Part shown: positions 56,991 to 64,000 of the stretch, one piece after another
Numbering within the stretch: position 1 is the first letter of the stretch
Layout: each line of letters begins with the position of its first letter
IMG/VR virus record: IMGVR_UViG_3300042868_008818
Coordinates: 1-64,000 of that record
Source: a virus
Length of the DNA: 64,000 bases
Strand: one strand, 5' to 3'
Program-made: the position numbers and the translations under genes
The notes under the pieces: generated by a model
Told to the model about the DNA's origin: nothing
Database searches by the model: none
What the model saw: the letters and a program-made list of their open reading frames with translations, nothing else

Positions 56991-57910
56991 TCCCTATCAT
57001 ATTTCAAATATGGTCTTATTAACAGATCTCCTATAACAGTCTGCAATCTAAATCCTTTACTCTTAATTCTCAATGGTTTAGATGTATCCATATGTTTTGG
57101 GAAATTGACCGATATGTCCCCATCAGGGTGTGGAACTATAAAATTATCCTTGTTAATCTCTTCTAAATTAAAAAACTTATTATAAATTAAATGTTCCCCA
57201 AATTTTTCAAATCCACTCTCATTTGTTAAACTAATTTTTAATAATAAATCCCCGTATATTCCATTACCATAATCGCCCATATCATTTAGTCTCAACATTT
57301 GTCCATCATCAATACCATGTGGTACTTTAACTTCAACTGACTTTACCTCATCTTTTGTACCAGATCCATGACAAGCATAACAAGCATTCGTTATAATTGT
57401 TCCAAATCCTCGACAAGAGTCACATGGAGATTGTACCATTTGTACGAACATTCCACTCCCCATTTGTTTCCAAGTAATCCCTTCTCCTTTACATGTTTCA
57501 CAAACTTTTTTATCACCACCAGTACCATTACAAGGATCACACTTTTCTTTTCTTTTATAATTTAACGAAACTTTTTCATTAGTGAAACTTTTTAAAACAT
57601 CCACACTTAAGTTGATTACTCTTGATGGTTTTCTTTGTTGTCTAAATTGATTATTAAACATCTCATACATATCCGAAAATTGATTGAACTTTGAATTACC
57701 AAATGGGTTCTTTCTTTGGATGTCGTACTCTCTACGTTTATTGTCATCTCCAATCACATCATAAGCACCAGATATTTTCTTAAACAATTCTTCATCCCCG
57801 CCTTTATCTGGGTGGTTTTCCTTTGCTAAACTTCTATAGGCCTTCTTAATTTCGTCTTGTGTTGCCGTCTCCTCAACGCCTAATATGTTATAATAATTTT
57901 CAGAGTTCAT
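56987..57910 (-). CDS. dnaJ: DnaJ (Hsp40) chaperone, phage-encoded
   Basis: The 307-residue protein has a J-domain (YYNILGVEETATQDEIKKAY, HPDKGG at about 35-40). Its zinc region contains four CxxCxGxG motifs (CDPCNGTG, CETCKGEG, CDSCRGFG, CYACHGSG). The C-terminal substrate-binding beta domains are shortened versus about 375 residues in cells. It would stimulate host DnaK for virion assembly or replication. No phage DnaK is visible. Confidence 0.95.
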   Translation of the reverse strand: MNSENYYNILGVEETATQDEIKKAYRSLAKENHPDKGGDEELFKKISGAYDVIGDDNKRREYDIQRKNPFGNSKFNQFSDMYEMFNNQFRQQRKPSRVINLSVDVLKSFTNEKVSLNYKRKEKCDPCNGTGGDKKVCETCKGEGITWKQMGSGMFVQMVQSPCDSCRGFGTIITNACYACHGSGTKDEVKSVEVKVPHGIDDGQMLRLNDMGDYGNGIYGDLLLKISLTNESGFEKFGEHLIYNKFFNLEEINKDNFIVPHPDGDISVNFPKHMDTSKPLRIKSKGFRLQTVIGDLLIRPYLKYDRD

Positions 57911-57954
57911 TTATTAATTTTTTGTTGTATTATTTGTAATATAGGATAAAAAAT

Positions 57955-58593
57955 ATGAAATATCTAATAGTCTTATTTAAAAATAAGAAAAGAAAAAAGA
58001 TTTTAAATAAATTTAAAACATTAGAGAGGGCAAACAAATATTTTAACGATACCCTTAAAACAAGTAACAATGTTTTATTTTCAAAATCATTCGAGAATGG
58101 TAAACCTTGTAAGTATGAGATTGGGTTTTTAGAATCCGGTTCAACAGACTTTAATTTATATTTCGTTAAAGACGAACTAGGAAGACAAATAAAAGTGGAT
58201 ATTGACGATCCTGATTACCGTCTTACTAAGATTGTTGATTATAACATTGAAGAGTTACTATATGATGTTGATGAAAAGAATAAAATATCTTTCGGTGGTT
58301 TTATTAAAAAGTATCTAACAAGGTCAGGAATAAAATTAATATCTAAACTTAATAATAAAGTCGCAATACAAAATGATGATAAGGTAAATTTGGTTTCTTT
58401 AAAATCTATTGATGAATGTTCAAGATTTATAGATGTTCTTGAGGATTATTTAATAAAAAATGGTAGGTTGGATTGTATCTTGGTTAAGGATACCTCTAAA
58501 CAACAAAAAAAATACCTTTATACTATTTTAGAGTCTAAAGGTATTGATAAATCATTTCTTTATAGAAGGTTTACTACGTTTACTAGGGAATAG
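57955..58593 (+). CDS. Hypothetical phage protein
   Basis: The 212-residue protein begins MKYLIVLFKNKKRKKILNKF and is basic at the start. It has FKTLERANKYFNDTLK, strand-rich centre and LIKNGRLDCILVKDTSK near the end. Not recognised. Its tail overlaps the convergent gene at 58552 by 42 bases, which is unusually long. Confidence 0.6.
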   Translation: MKYLIVLFKNKKRKKILNKFKTLERANKYFNDTLKTSNNVLFSKSFENGKPCKYEIGFLESGSTDFNLYFVKDELGRQIKVDIDDPDYRLTKIVDYNIEELLYDVDEKNKISFGGFIKKYLTRSGIKLISKLNNKVAIQNDDKVNLVSLKSIDECSRFIDVLEDYLIKNGRLDCILVKDTSKQQKKYLYTILESKGIDKSFLYRRFTTFTRE

Positions 58594-58881
58594 TCTTTCC
58601 CAAAAACTTATTTTTTTCTTTTCAATAACTTCTTCTTCAAGAACTTCTTCCTCGTAAATTTTATTATTGATAAAAACAATTTCTGTCCCTGAAATTTCAA
58701 CTTTAAATCTTAATCTATTACTATCAACTTTTCTAAAATTTTTTTGTACTTCTTTAAAATCTTCATTGTCTAATTCATACACCAAAATTGTTTTTCCTGA
58801 AGGAAAAATATTATTAGCGGCATCAGTAACAATAACTAATTTTTCTAAGATATCATTAATATTTTTTTCAGTTTCTCCCAT
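58552..58881 (-). CDS. Small phage protein
   Basis: The 109-residue protein begins MGETEKNINDILEKLVIVTD. A beta-rich core and a Glu-rich stretch (EEEVLEEEVIEKKK) precede a basic C-terminus (FWERLFPSKRSKPSI). The end resembles WEKLKKILMIS of the neighbour at 58845. It overlaps the convergent plus-strand gene. Confidence 0.55.
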   Translation of the reverse strand: MGETEKNINDILEKLVIVTDAANNIFPSGKTILVYELDNEDFKEVQKNFRKVDSNRLRFKVEISGTEIVFINNKIYEEEVLEEEVIEKKKISFWERLFPSKRSKPSIKK

Positions 58882-59045
58882 AAAGTAAGTTTCTTAGGTT
58901 TTTTTGGTAATATATCCTCTTTTTTTAATTCTTTGATCTTATTGATAAAGTTATTTTTTTCAAAATTTAAATCTTTAGAGTCTCTTTCTATTTCATTTTT
59001 TAACCAATCAATCTCAGCCTCCAATTTGCTTTTCTTCTTCATCAT
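58845..59045 (-). CDS. Small coiled-coil protein
   Basis: The 66-residue protein (MMKKKSKLEAEIDWLKNEIE..) is a coiled coil ending KPKKLTLWEKLKKILMIS. It overlaps both neighbours by more than 30 bases, and no internal Met relieves the overlap. Possibly a scaffold-like or regulatory peptide. Confidence 0.5.
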   Translation of the reverse strand: MMKKKSKLEAEIDWLKNEIERDSKDLNFEKNNFINKIKELKKEDILPKKPKKLTLWEKLKKILMIS

Positions 59046-59430
59046 CTTCTAACTCAATTTTAGGTGATTTTATTTCAAATTTCAATCCTTGTAGATCATT
59101 TAATTTTTGTTTTTCAAAAATATGTTTTAGTTCGTCTATCTTTTGTTGGAATAGTTTGTCTTTGTCTTCTCTTTCCTTATTGTAAGCAATTATATTTTTT
59201 ATATTAGTGATCTGATTATCAATTAATTGTTCATTAAATTCACTAACAAAAGAAAACAACCTTACGTTAGGGTTTTGGGTTTTACTTTCTAGTACGCTTT
59301 TTTCATCGACAAATTTTTTAGGTAATTTCCAAGTGTCTGGAAATTCTATGTCAAATGATAGATAATTTTTTAATTTTCTTACCGATTGTAAGTACGGAAA
59401 TAAGATATTAAATTCTTGGAACATGCTCAT
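59014..59430 (-). CDS. Hypothetical phage protein
   Basis: The 138-residue protein begins MSMFQEFNILFPYLQSVRKL. It is helical, with KDKLFQQKIDELKHIFEKQK and an acidic end (ELEDDEEEKQIGG). Could be a scaffold or virion accessory protein. Overlaps the upstream gene by 4 bases. Confidence 0.6.
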   Translation of the reverse strand: MSMFQEFNILFPYLQSVRKLKNYLSFDIEFPDTWKLPKKFVDEKSVLESKTQNPNVRLFSFVSEFNEQLIDNQITNIKNIIAYNKEREDKDKLFQQKIDELKHIFEKQKLNDLQGLKFEIKSPKIELEDDEEEKQIGG

Positions 59431-59621
59431 TCGTTTGTTTGTATTAAAAATGTTATTATATAAGTTAAAGATAAACCATACAAAAATATTTCCCTACCAC
59501 TTAAATCAATTGGTTTAGGATTACTATGTAGTAGGGAAATAACAAATTTTAGAAAAATTCTAAATATTGATAATATTGAAAATATAAATACAAAAAGATA
59601 TAATGTATTAATGTTTGTCAT
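59427..59621 (-). CDS. Small membrane protein
   Basis: This 64-residue protein has two hydrophobic helices (YLFVFIFSILSIFRIFLKFV and FLYGLSLTYIITFLI). It starts one base beyond the histone-like gene stop. Role unknown; holin-like is one option given the lysis genes 3 kb upstream. Confidence 0.6.
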   Translation of the reverse strand: MTNINTLYLFVFIFSILSIFRIFLKFVISLLHSNPKPIDLSGREIFLYGLSLTYIITFLIQTNE

Positions 59622-59622
59622 A

Positions 59623-59793
59623 TTATACTTTTTTACTTTCTAAAATTTCACCTCTTAGTTGTTGCATTAAAGCCTTTAACTCCTGAGCCGATTTTCTTGC
59701 TCTTGTTCCCGCACTTTTATTACCCTCAAAAAATTTTGTGGTATCTACGCTAAGTTGTTCTGTTAAAACTTTGATTTTTTCAAGTGTTTCCAT
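59623..59793 (-). CDS. Histone H1-like DNA-binding protein
   Basis: The 56-residue protein starts METLEKIKVLTEQLSVDTTK and contains GNKSAGTRARKSAQELKAL, the signature of small Bacteroidetes histone H1-like (Hc1-type) proteins. These basic helical proteins bind DNA. The phage copy could compact phage DNA or alter host chromatin. It also supports the host assignment. Confidence 0.8.
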   Translation of the reverse strand: METLEKIKVLTEQLSVDTTKFFEGNKSAGTRARKSAQELKALMQQLRGEILESKKV

Positions 59794-59853
59794 TTTTTAT
59801 TATTATATGTTTATTTAATATTAAAAATATCAATTTTAAGATCTTAGTAAATA

Positions 59854-60327
59854 TTAAACAGTTAAATTGTTATCTAATGATTTGTATATATTTAACATTA
59901 TGTCAAGATCTGATTGTGTGAAAGTTTTTTCTATGCTGAATATGTCATCAAAAAACTCCCCTATTGATTCTTTAATTTTTTTATCGTTTTGATTATAAAA
60001 GATCTCTATAAAAAATAATACGAAGTATTCGTAGTGTTTTCCCTCGTTGGTAAAAAATATACCTTCTTTACCAAAATTATCTATTGTTTTATTCCAACAC
60101 CATTTAAAATGATTGACTATATCTTCTTCCGACATTTTTATTTTGGTTTCAGAATTATCTTCCTCCCCTAAAAATGTTTTTTTAATTAAATCATATAATG
60201 AATATGAAAAATCATAATACAATTCTAATTTTTCCGGTAAAATATTGTTAATTTTAAACCAAGTATCAATATCTTCTTTATTGATAGGTTTAGAGATATA
60301 GTTAAAAAAATTATCCATAGAGTTCAT
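59854..60327 (-). CDS. Hypothetical phage protein under a hairpin
   Basis: The 157-residue protein begins MNSMDNFFNYISKPINKEDI; start at M1 or M4 is uncertain. It is acidic and helical (DIDTWFKINNILPEKLELYY). A perfect 13-bp inverted repeat covers its start and is followed by T's within codons 6-7. Not recognised. Confidence 0.6.
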   Translation of the reverse strand: MNSMDNFFNYISKPINKEDIDTWFKINNILPEKLELYYDFSYSLYDLIKKTFLGEEDNSETKIKMSEEDIVNHFKWCWNKTIDNFGKEGIFFTNEGKHYEYFVLFFIEIFYNQNDKKIKESIGEFFDDIFSIEKTFTQSDLDIMLNIYKSLDNNLTV

Positions 60328-60339
60328 CTATGGATAATT
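60309..60339 (-). terminator. Perfect 13-bp hairpin over a start codon
   Basis: AATTATCCATAGA, loop of five, TCTATGGATAATT, then a T run on the minus strand. The first ATG of the 59854 gene lies in the loop and the second in the 3-prime arm. It may terminate the upstream virion operon, or block or regulate translation. Confidence 0.65.
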
Positions 60340-60364
60340 ATAGGTTATTATATTTTTATGTAAA

Positions 60365-61471
60365 TTATTGTGTTTTTCTACCGTATGAAATTAAATTTCC
60401 GATTCTTTCTAAATCCTCGTTAATTTTTTTAGACTTTTTACTACTTCTTTTACTTCTTTTTTCCCCACTTTCAACTTTATTTAAAAGATCAGAAGCATCA
60501 TCACTTCCTGGTCTATCTTTAACAATAGGTTGTGGAGATTTATTATAAGCCTTTTTCTTAATTTGACCTAACAAATTCTTTTCTCTAATTTCATTTCTTC
60601 TTTTGTTTGTTGGTGTTTCTACCGCATTTGCCCATTTAGGGTTGTTTCCTGTTCTTGACGATCCAAGAACATTATCTTCAACCCACTCTTTATTAGGTGC
60701 GAATTCATCGTATTCAATATTTTCTAATGCTGCGGCAGTAAAGTTTTCAACGTATTCTGCAACACTATCTGAAGGAACATAAGCCATCTTATCCATTTCT
60801 TCTATCTCCCCATTACCCATTGGGAAATGTTTAGGTTCCATAGTAAATGACTCTTTAGATCCATCTTTCATATAATCTTTCATTTTTTTAGAGACTTCTT
60901 TGTAGTAATCTTGATTTTCTTTTCCTGATTTATCAAAAGATCTTTCATATTCAGAATAACCTCTTGTTTTTTTAGATGGTTTTAATTTCTCTTCAGCTAA
61001 AGTCTCAATTAAATTAACAACTTGTTCTTCACTTAATCTTACAGTTCTACCTAATTTATCGTTGAATATTTCGTACTCATACATTTTTGTTCTAAATGTT
61101 TTTTCTCCCTTATTCCAAAAATCAGATGTTTTTTCCATATTGTCATACATGTCTTCTTCAATTTCTAAAAGACTAGATTCGTTCATTCCACACTCAGAAC
61201 ATTCTCCCTCCATTTTTAATCCACCACACTCACAGATGTCACTTTCATTAACTTCAAATTCGTAGATTGTCTCATCCTCCTCTAAAGAAGATCTATCCAT
61301 ATATTCTTTATTTCCTAATTTAAATTTTTCACCTTTTTTTGTTTTTCTAAGAGCATCAGTAAAAGCGTTTCCTTCTTCCATCTCTTCCTCAACATAATCA
61401 AAAGAATTCCCTGCTTTATTGAATTTCATTGTATCGTATTTTTTGGACATTTCTCCTCTATAGTTTTTCAT
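60365..61471 (-). CDS. Probable virion structural protein
   Basis: The 368-residue protein begins MKNYRGEMSKKYDTMKFNKA. It contains FTDALRKTKKGEKFKLGNKE, a zinc-type CECGG..CSECG, an internal tag-like VRLSEEQVVNLIETLAEE, and SVAEYVENFTAAALENIEYD. I recall similar proteins in structural blocks of large marine-type phages. The internal tag could mark a prohead-protease cleavage site. An ATATTTAT box is 13 bases upstream of start 61471. Confidence 0.65.
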   Translation of the reverse strand: MKNYRGEMSKKYDTMKFNKAGNSFDYVEEEMEEGNAFTDALRKTKKGEKFKLGNKEYMDRSSLEEDETIYEFEVNESDICECGGLKMEGECSECGMNESSLLEIEEDMYDNMEKTSDFWNKGEKTFRTKMYEYEIFNDKLGRTVRLSEEQVVNLIETLAEEKLKPSKKTRGYSEYERSFDKSGKENQDYYKEVSKKMKDYMKDGSKESFTMEPKHFPMGNGEIEEMDKMAYVPSDSVAEYVENFTAAALENIEYDEFAPNKEWVEDNVLGSSRTGNNPKWANAVETPTNKRRNEIREKNLLGQIKKKAYNKSPQPIVKDRPGSDDASDLLNKVESGEKRSKRSSKKSKKINEDLERIGNLISYGRKTQ

Positions 61472-61484
61472 TTCTTTTTTTATT

Positions 61485-61492
61485 ATAAATAT
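61485..61492 (-). promoter_or_regulatory. RTATTTAT box (putative late promoter)
   Basis: ATATTTAT ends 13 bases before ATG 61471. Confidence 0.45.
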
Positions 61493-61496
61493 ATGA

Positions 61497-62222
61497 TTAT
61501 CCAAGTTTATTCATTTCACTTAAGATAATATCTTTAATAATATCCTCATGAATTTTATATTTACCACTTATCTTTTTTATTACATTTTCTACCGATTGAT
61601 TCTCAAAAATGTTAAGAGCTTTAATATCGCCTTGGTTACAATATGGAAAACGTTTACATTTTTTTTTAACCTGAACGAATTTTCCTCCAGGTAATTGTGT
61701 TTTGGATTTACCTCTCCAATCTTTCTTACTCATAGATTTGGCCCAAGCTCCTGTTGTTTCATATGATCCTGAAGATGAAGATGAAGTCGCTTCCGTGGCC
61801 TCAATTTTTTTAGGTTCTTCACCTGAAAATAAAGGTTCAAAGGATCCTGATCCTCCTGTTGCGGTTGCCTCTTTGGTTTCCGTATTATTTTTTTTAGTAG
61901 TAACTACCATTTCTAAAAAATCCTTTAATTCTTCAGGATCTTTTAAATATTTTTTCATCTCCTGTTTTATCTTGTTTTTTGATAACTTTTTGTTTCTAAT
62001 AAGTTTGTACATTTCAATTATATCCTTCTTATCTTTTAAAAAATCCATATAATGATTTTTTGTATTTTCTCCGTTATCTTCTTCTGTTTGTATTGTTGAT
62101 AATAAATCGTTTTTTGATTGGATGGCAGAGGTAGGGTCTAATTGACCTCCACCCTCATAACCTCTAGCATTTGCAATTACTTCGGAAAAACTTTTTTGTA
62201 TTGCCCCTTTCCAATCTTCCAT
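61497..62222 (-). CDS. Probable virion structural protein
   Basis: The 241-residue protein has a Ser/Gly-rich linker (EATSSSSSGSYETTGAWAKS), then DWRGKSKTQLPGGKFVQVKK, KKCKRFPYCNQGD and a helical C-terminus resembling a tag (HEDIIKDIILSEMNKLG). This linker-plus-KKDWRG sequence is familiar to me from virion blocks of large phages. Acidic N-terminal half. Function unknown. Confidence 0.65.
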   Translation of the reverse strand: MEDWKGAIQKSFSEVIANARGYEGGGQLDPTSAIQSKNDLLSTIQTEEDNGENTKNHYMDFLKDKKDIIEMYKLIRNKKLSKNKIKQEMKKYLKDPEELKDFLEMVVTTKKNNTETKEATATGGSGSFEPLFSGEEPKKIEATEATSSSSSGSYETTGAWAKSMSKKDWRGKSKTQLPGGKFVQVKKKCKRFPYCNQGDIKALNIFENQSVENVIKKISGKYKIHEDIIKDIILSEMNKLG

Positions 62223-62224
62223 TT

Positions 62225-62641
62225 TTATTTAAAAATTAAAATATATGTTAATGCTCCAACTATTGATCCTGAAACTATTTCAATAATTGTGTTTTTTGTT
62301 TTTATTTTTTTAATATCTTTTCTTAACTCTTTGTTTTCAGTATCTAATAGTGTTACCTTTTCTTCGGTATCTTTTATTATTATTTCACTATTTTTATCTT
62401 TTTGTTCCAAAAATTTAACAACACCCTCTTCTTTAATTACTTTGGTTTCTAATTCTTTTATTTCTTTTTGATCTAAAATAGATTGTTTTTTTAATTTATC
62501 TAAGTCATTAAGATCTAATAGTATTTGTTTCCCCACATTAACAGGAAAACATATTGTAGTGGTATCTTCTTTTTGTGGTTTAGTTTGACTAAAACCTATA
62601 AAAGACACCATAAAAAATGTTAATAAAATAATTTTTTTCAT
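62225..62641 (-). CDS. Spanin-like protein with signal peptide and C-terminal TM
   Basis: The 138-residue protein has signal MKKIILLTFFMVSFIGFSQT. A Cys near TTTICFPVN and a long coiled coil (about 45-115) follow, ending in a hydrophobic helix (VSGSIVGALTYILIFK). It pairs with the gene at 62644. Layout fits a spanin-like envelope fusion protein of Bacteroidetes phages. No classical lipobox, so the call is tentative. Confidence 0.6.
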   Translation of the reverse strand: MKKIILLTFFMVSFIGFSQTKPQKEDTTTICFPVNVGKQILLDLNDLDKLKKQSILDQKEIKELETKVIKEEGVVKFLEQKDKNSEIIIKDTEEKVTLLDTENKELRKDIKKIKTKNTIIEIVSGSIVGALTYILIFK

Positions 62642-62643
62642 AA

Positions 62644-62997
62644 TTAATATTTGTATCTTTGTTTGAACGAACTGTCAATTTCTTTTTTGTCCATTCCTTT
62701 TATTTGATCTTTCTTTTGTTCGTAATAATTATTTACGGTTGTTTTTTCACTTTTTATTTTTAATATATTTTCATCAATCTTTTCAATATCTTTTTTATAT
62801 GATGTGATAGAATCATTTAATTGTAGTTGTAAGTTTTTAACTTTACTAATGTTTTGATCTAATTGATCTAACTTATAATTTAATAATTCAGACCTATCTT
62901 CAATTGGTTTAAATATCTTAATTAGAATTATTGTTAATAATAATGTTAATACTACTAATAAGATTTCTTTATAATATTTAACTAAAAAATTTTTCAT
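62644..62997 (-). CDS. Rz-like i-spanin candidate
   Basis: The 117-residue protein has an N-terminal membrane anchor (ILLVVLTLLLTIILIKI) and a periplasmic coiled coil (NYKLDQLDQNISKVKNLQLQ) with a basic end. This is the i-spanin layout. It precedes 62225 in the same operon, and the amidase is 0.6 kb upstream. Confidence 0.6.
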   Translation of the reverse strand: MKNFLVKYYKEILLVVLTLLLTIILIKIFKPIEDRSELLNYKLDQLDQNISKVKNLQLQLNDSITSYKKDIEKIDENILKIKSEKTTVNNYYEQKKDQIKGMDKKEIDSSFKQRYKY

Positions 62998-63569
62998 TTT
63001 TCTTTTGGTGTTTTTTTTCTGTTAGCGATAACTTTTGACCATTTTGCCTTAAACTTTTCGTAATAAGTTCTTAACTTAGTGGTAAATTCAACAAATTCAT
63101 CATTAATGTTTATCATATCTCCGTTTATGTAAACCCCATTTGTTTCACCAATAGAGAAGAAAAATTCAATATCTAAGTCTTGTATTTTACCTGACCATTC
63201 TACGTTATTTGGGTATAAATTAAGAGTATTAAAATCAACTAATTCAGATACTTCACCAACAAACTCGTCCATTGATTCCTGAAATGCGTTTTTATCGTCT
63301 GTTGTTAATTGTAATTCTTTTTTATCTTTACCATTTATTGTCATAAGTCCTCCTGAAATCCTATAGGTTGTTTTCTTTTCAAACTTTCTATCTTCAGGAG
63401 TTTCTTCATTATCTTCGTCGTTGGGTTCTGCGGTTTCATATTCATCATCAGATTCCTTAATTATACCGTAATACTTATTAAGTATGTCTGTTGATTCCTT
63501 CACCATATCTTTGTTAAGAAGATTTCTTGATGCTGACAATAATTTTTTTATTTCTTCCTGTCTATTCAT
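62994..63569 (-). CDS. Conserved phage protein, possible virion component
   Basis: The 191-residue protein has an acidic segment (ESDDEYETAEPNDEDNEETP). A domain YRISGGLMTINGKDKKELQL, MDEFVGEVSELVDFNTLN and LDIEFFFSIGETNGVYING follows. I recall the same strings in large-phage structural regions. The N-terminus (MNRQEEIKKLLSASRNLLNK, then KES) is tag-like but not canonical. Overlaps the spanin gene by 4 bases. Confidence 0.65.
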   Translation of the reverse strand: MNRQEEIKKLLSASRNLLNKDMVKESTDILNKYYGIIKESDDEYETAEPNDEDNEETPEDRKFEKKTTYRISGGLMTINGKDKKELQLTTDDKNAFQESMDEFVGEVSELVDFNTLNLYPNNVEWSGKIQDLDIEFFFSIGETNGVYINGDMININDEFVEFTTKLRTYYEKFKAKWSKVIANRKKTPKEK

Positions 63570-64000
63570 TTTCTAATAATTTACTAAATAATTCAAAATT
63601 AAAGGCCGGACTTAAGTCTGTAATCTCACTTAAATAATTACTTTTTGTGACAATACCTTCAAAATTTTCAATACCATTTATTTTTGTGTTGTTTCCCAAA
63701 ATTTTGACCTCAATATTGTTATCACCACATAATTTTAAACATAAGTCTGAAGTAGATTTCATCTGATCTTCAGTATATGGTTGCCAATAATAATAATCTC
63801 TCCATCTTCTTTGGAAAACTTCACTATTATAAATATTGCCAATCCAGTTAATGTAACCAGTTTTTAATGGTTGTTTTTCTAACCAACCTAAATTTTCTAA
63901 ACAAACAAAAATTGCGTTTTTATTTAAATCATTTTTATTAAAAAATTTTGAGTATTCTTGATCCTCCAATAACTTAACTATTTTACCTTCCCGATCAATA
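63562..64000 (-). CDS. N-acetylmuramoyl-L-alanine amidase-like protein (partial)
   Basis: The frame is open to the window edge, giving the C-terminal 145 residues; the start lies outside. It has FVCLENLGWLEKQP, the W-rich RRWRDYYYWQPYTEDQ, LGNNTKINGIENFEGIVTKS and DLSPAFNFELF. These follow the C-terminal half of Amidase_2-type endolysins. Cleaves peptidoglycan at lysis or infection. Next to spanin-like genes. Confidence 0.75.
   Translation of the reverse strand, partial: IDREGKIVKLLEDQEYSKFFNKNDLNKNAIFVCLENLGWLEKQPLKTGYINWIGNIYNSEVFQRRWRDYYYWQPYTEDQMKSTSDLCLKLCGDNNIEVKILGNNTKINGIENFEGIVTKSNYLSEITDLSPAFNFELFSKLLENE

Noticed and set aside
1-64000. CRISPR arrays, tRNA or rRNA genes, insertion sequences, integrase or att sites
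   Set aside because: I looked on both strands and saw no repeat-spacer pattern, no cloverleaf-like segment, no transposase or recombinase, and no long direct repeats. A tRNA search with a dedicated program would be decisive.

Overview
The window looks like an interior stretch of a large, very AT-rich tailed-phage genome. About 120 genes, many under 100 codons, are packed with 1-4 base overlaps and run mostly on the minus strand. Genes typical of phages are present (DUF3310, DUF932, DUF6915, thymidylate synthase, RNA ligase, amidase), but there are no tRNAs, rRNAs or ribosomal genes. No terminase, major capsid, portal or polymerase gene lies in the window, so the phage family cannot be named. 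The host is probably a Bacteroidetes, Flavobacterium-like. Thirteen gene starts, most of them with start codons only 4-5 bases away, follow a TAnnTTTG box, the Bacteroidetes -7 promoter consensus. Starts follow A-rich tracts rather than Shine-Dalgarno sites. Lipoproteins use Bacteroidetes-style SC lipoboxes, and a Bacteroidetes-type histone H1-like protein is encoded.

Layout. 1-17 kb: proteins with a recurring N-terminal tag, including a polyprotein-like gene that starts with a cyanophycin-synthetase N-domain, a papain-like candidate, an SGNH hydrolase, an 843-residue protein ending in a nuclease-like domain, and a Dps/ferritin-like protein behind a poly-acidic linker. 17-38 kb: small metabolic and host-takeover genes, with metallophosphoesterase, GNAT, DUF2452, lipoproteins, half an ABC exporter, ThyA, a UvrC homologue, HAD phosphatases, RNA ligase and many zinc ribbons. 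38-48 kb: RlpA-like protein, HExxH metallopeptidase, phosphoesterase plus kinase, NUDIX and DUF192 (divergent), DHH phosphoesterase, DNA methyltransferase, dTDP-glucose dehydratase, DUF3310. 48-57 kb: a plus-strand island, glutaredoxin and thioredoxin, DUF932, a leucine-rich-repeat protein, a Dam-type methyltransferase, DnaJ. 57-64 kb: histone-like protein, probable virion proteins, two spanin-like membrane proteins and an amidase cut by the window edge.

Two promoter classes seem to divide the genes. TAnnTTTG boxes, usually exactly 4 bases before the start codon and so probably giving leaderless mRNAs, precede metabolic and nucleic-acid genes. A different box, RTATTTAT (R is A or G), sits 4-15 bases before most genes whose products begin with a short amphipathic tag ending in [ILV]-x-E (forms such as MKNLIRNILKEE or MKIIITERQ). 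The tag resembles T4 capsid-targeting sequences and their prohead-protease cleavage sites. My main hypothesis is that these genes form a late regulon of proteins packaged in the capsid and injected. Candidate cargo includes proteases, an esterase, a nuclease, a DHH phosphoesterase and a Dps-like protein. This is inference from sequence patterns, not demonstrated.
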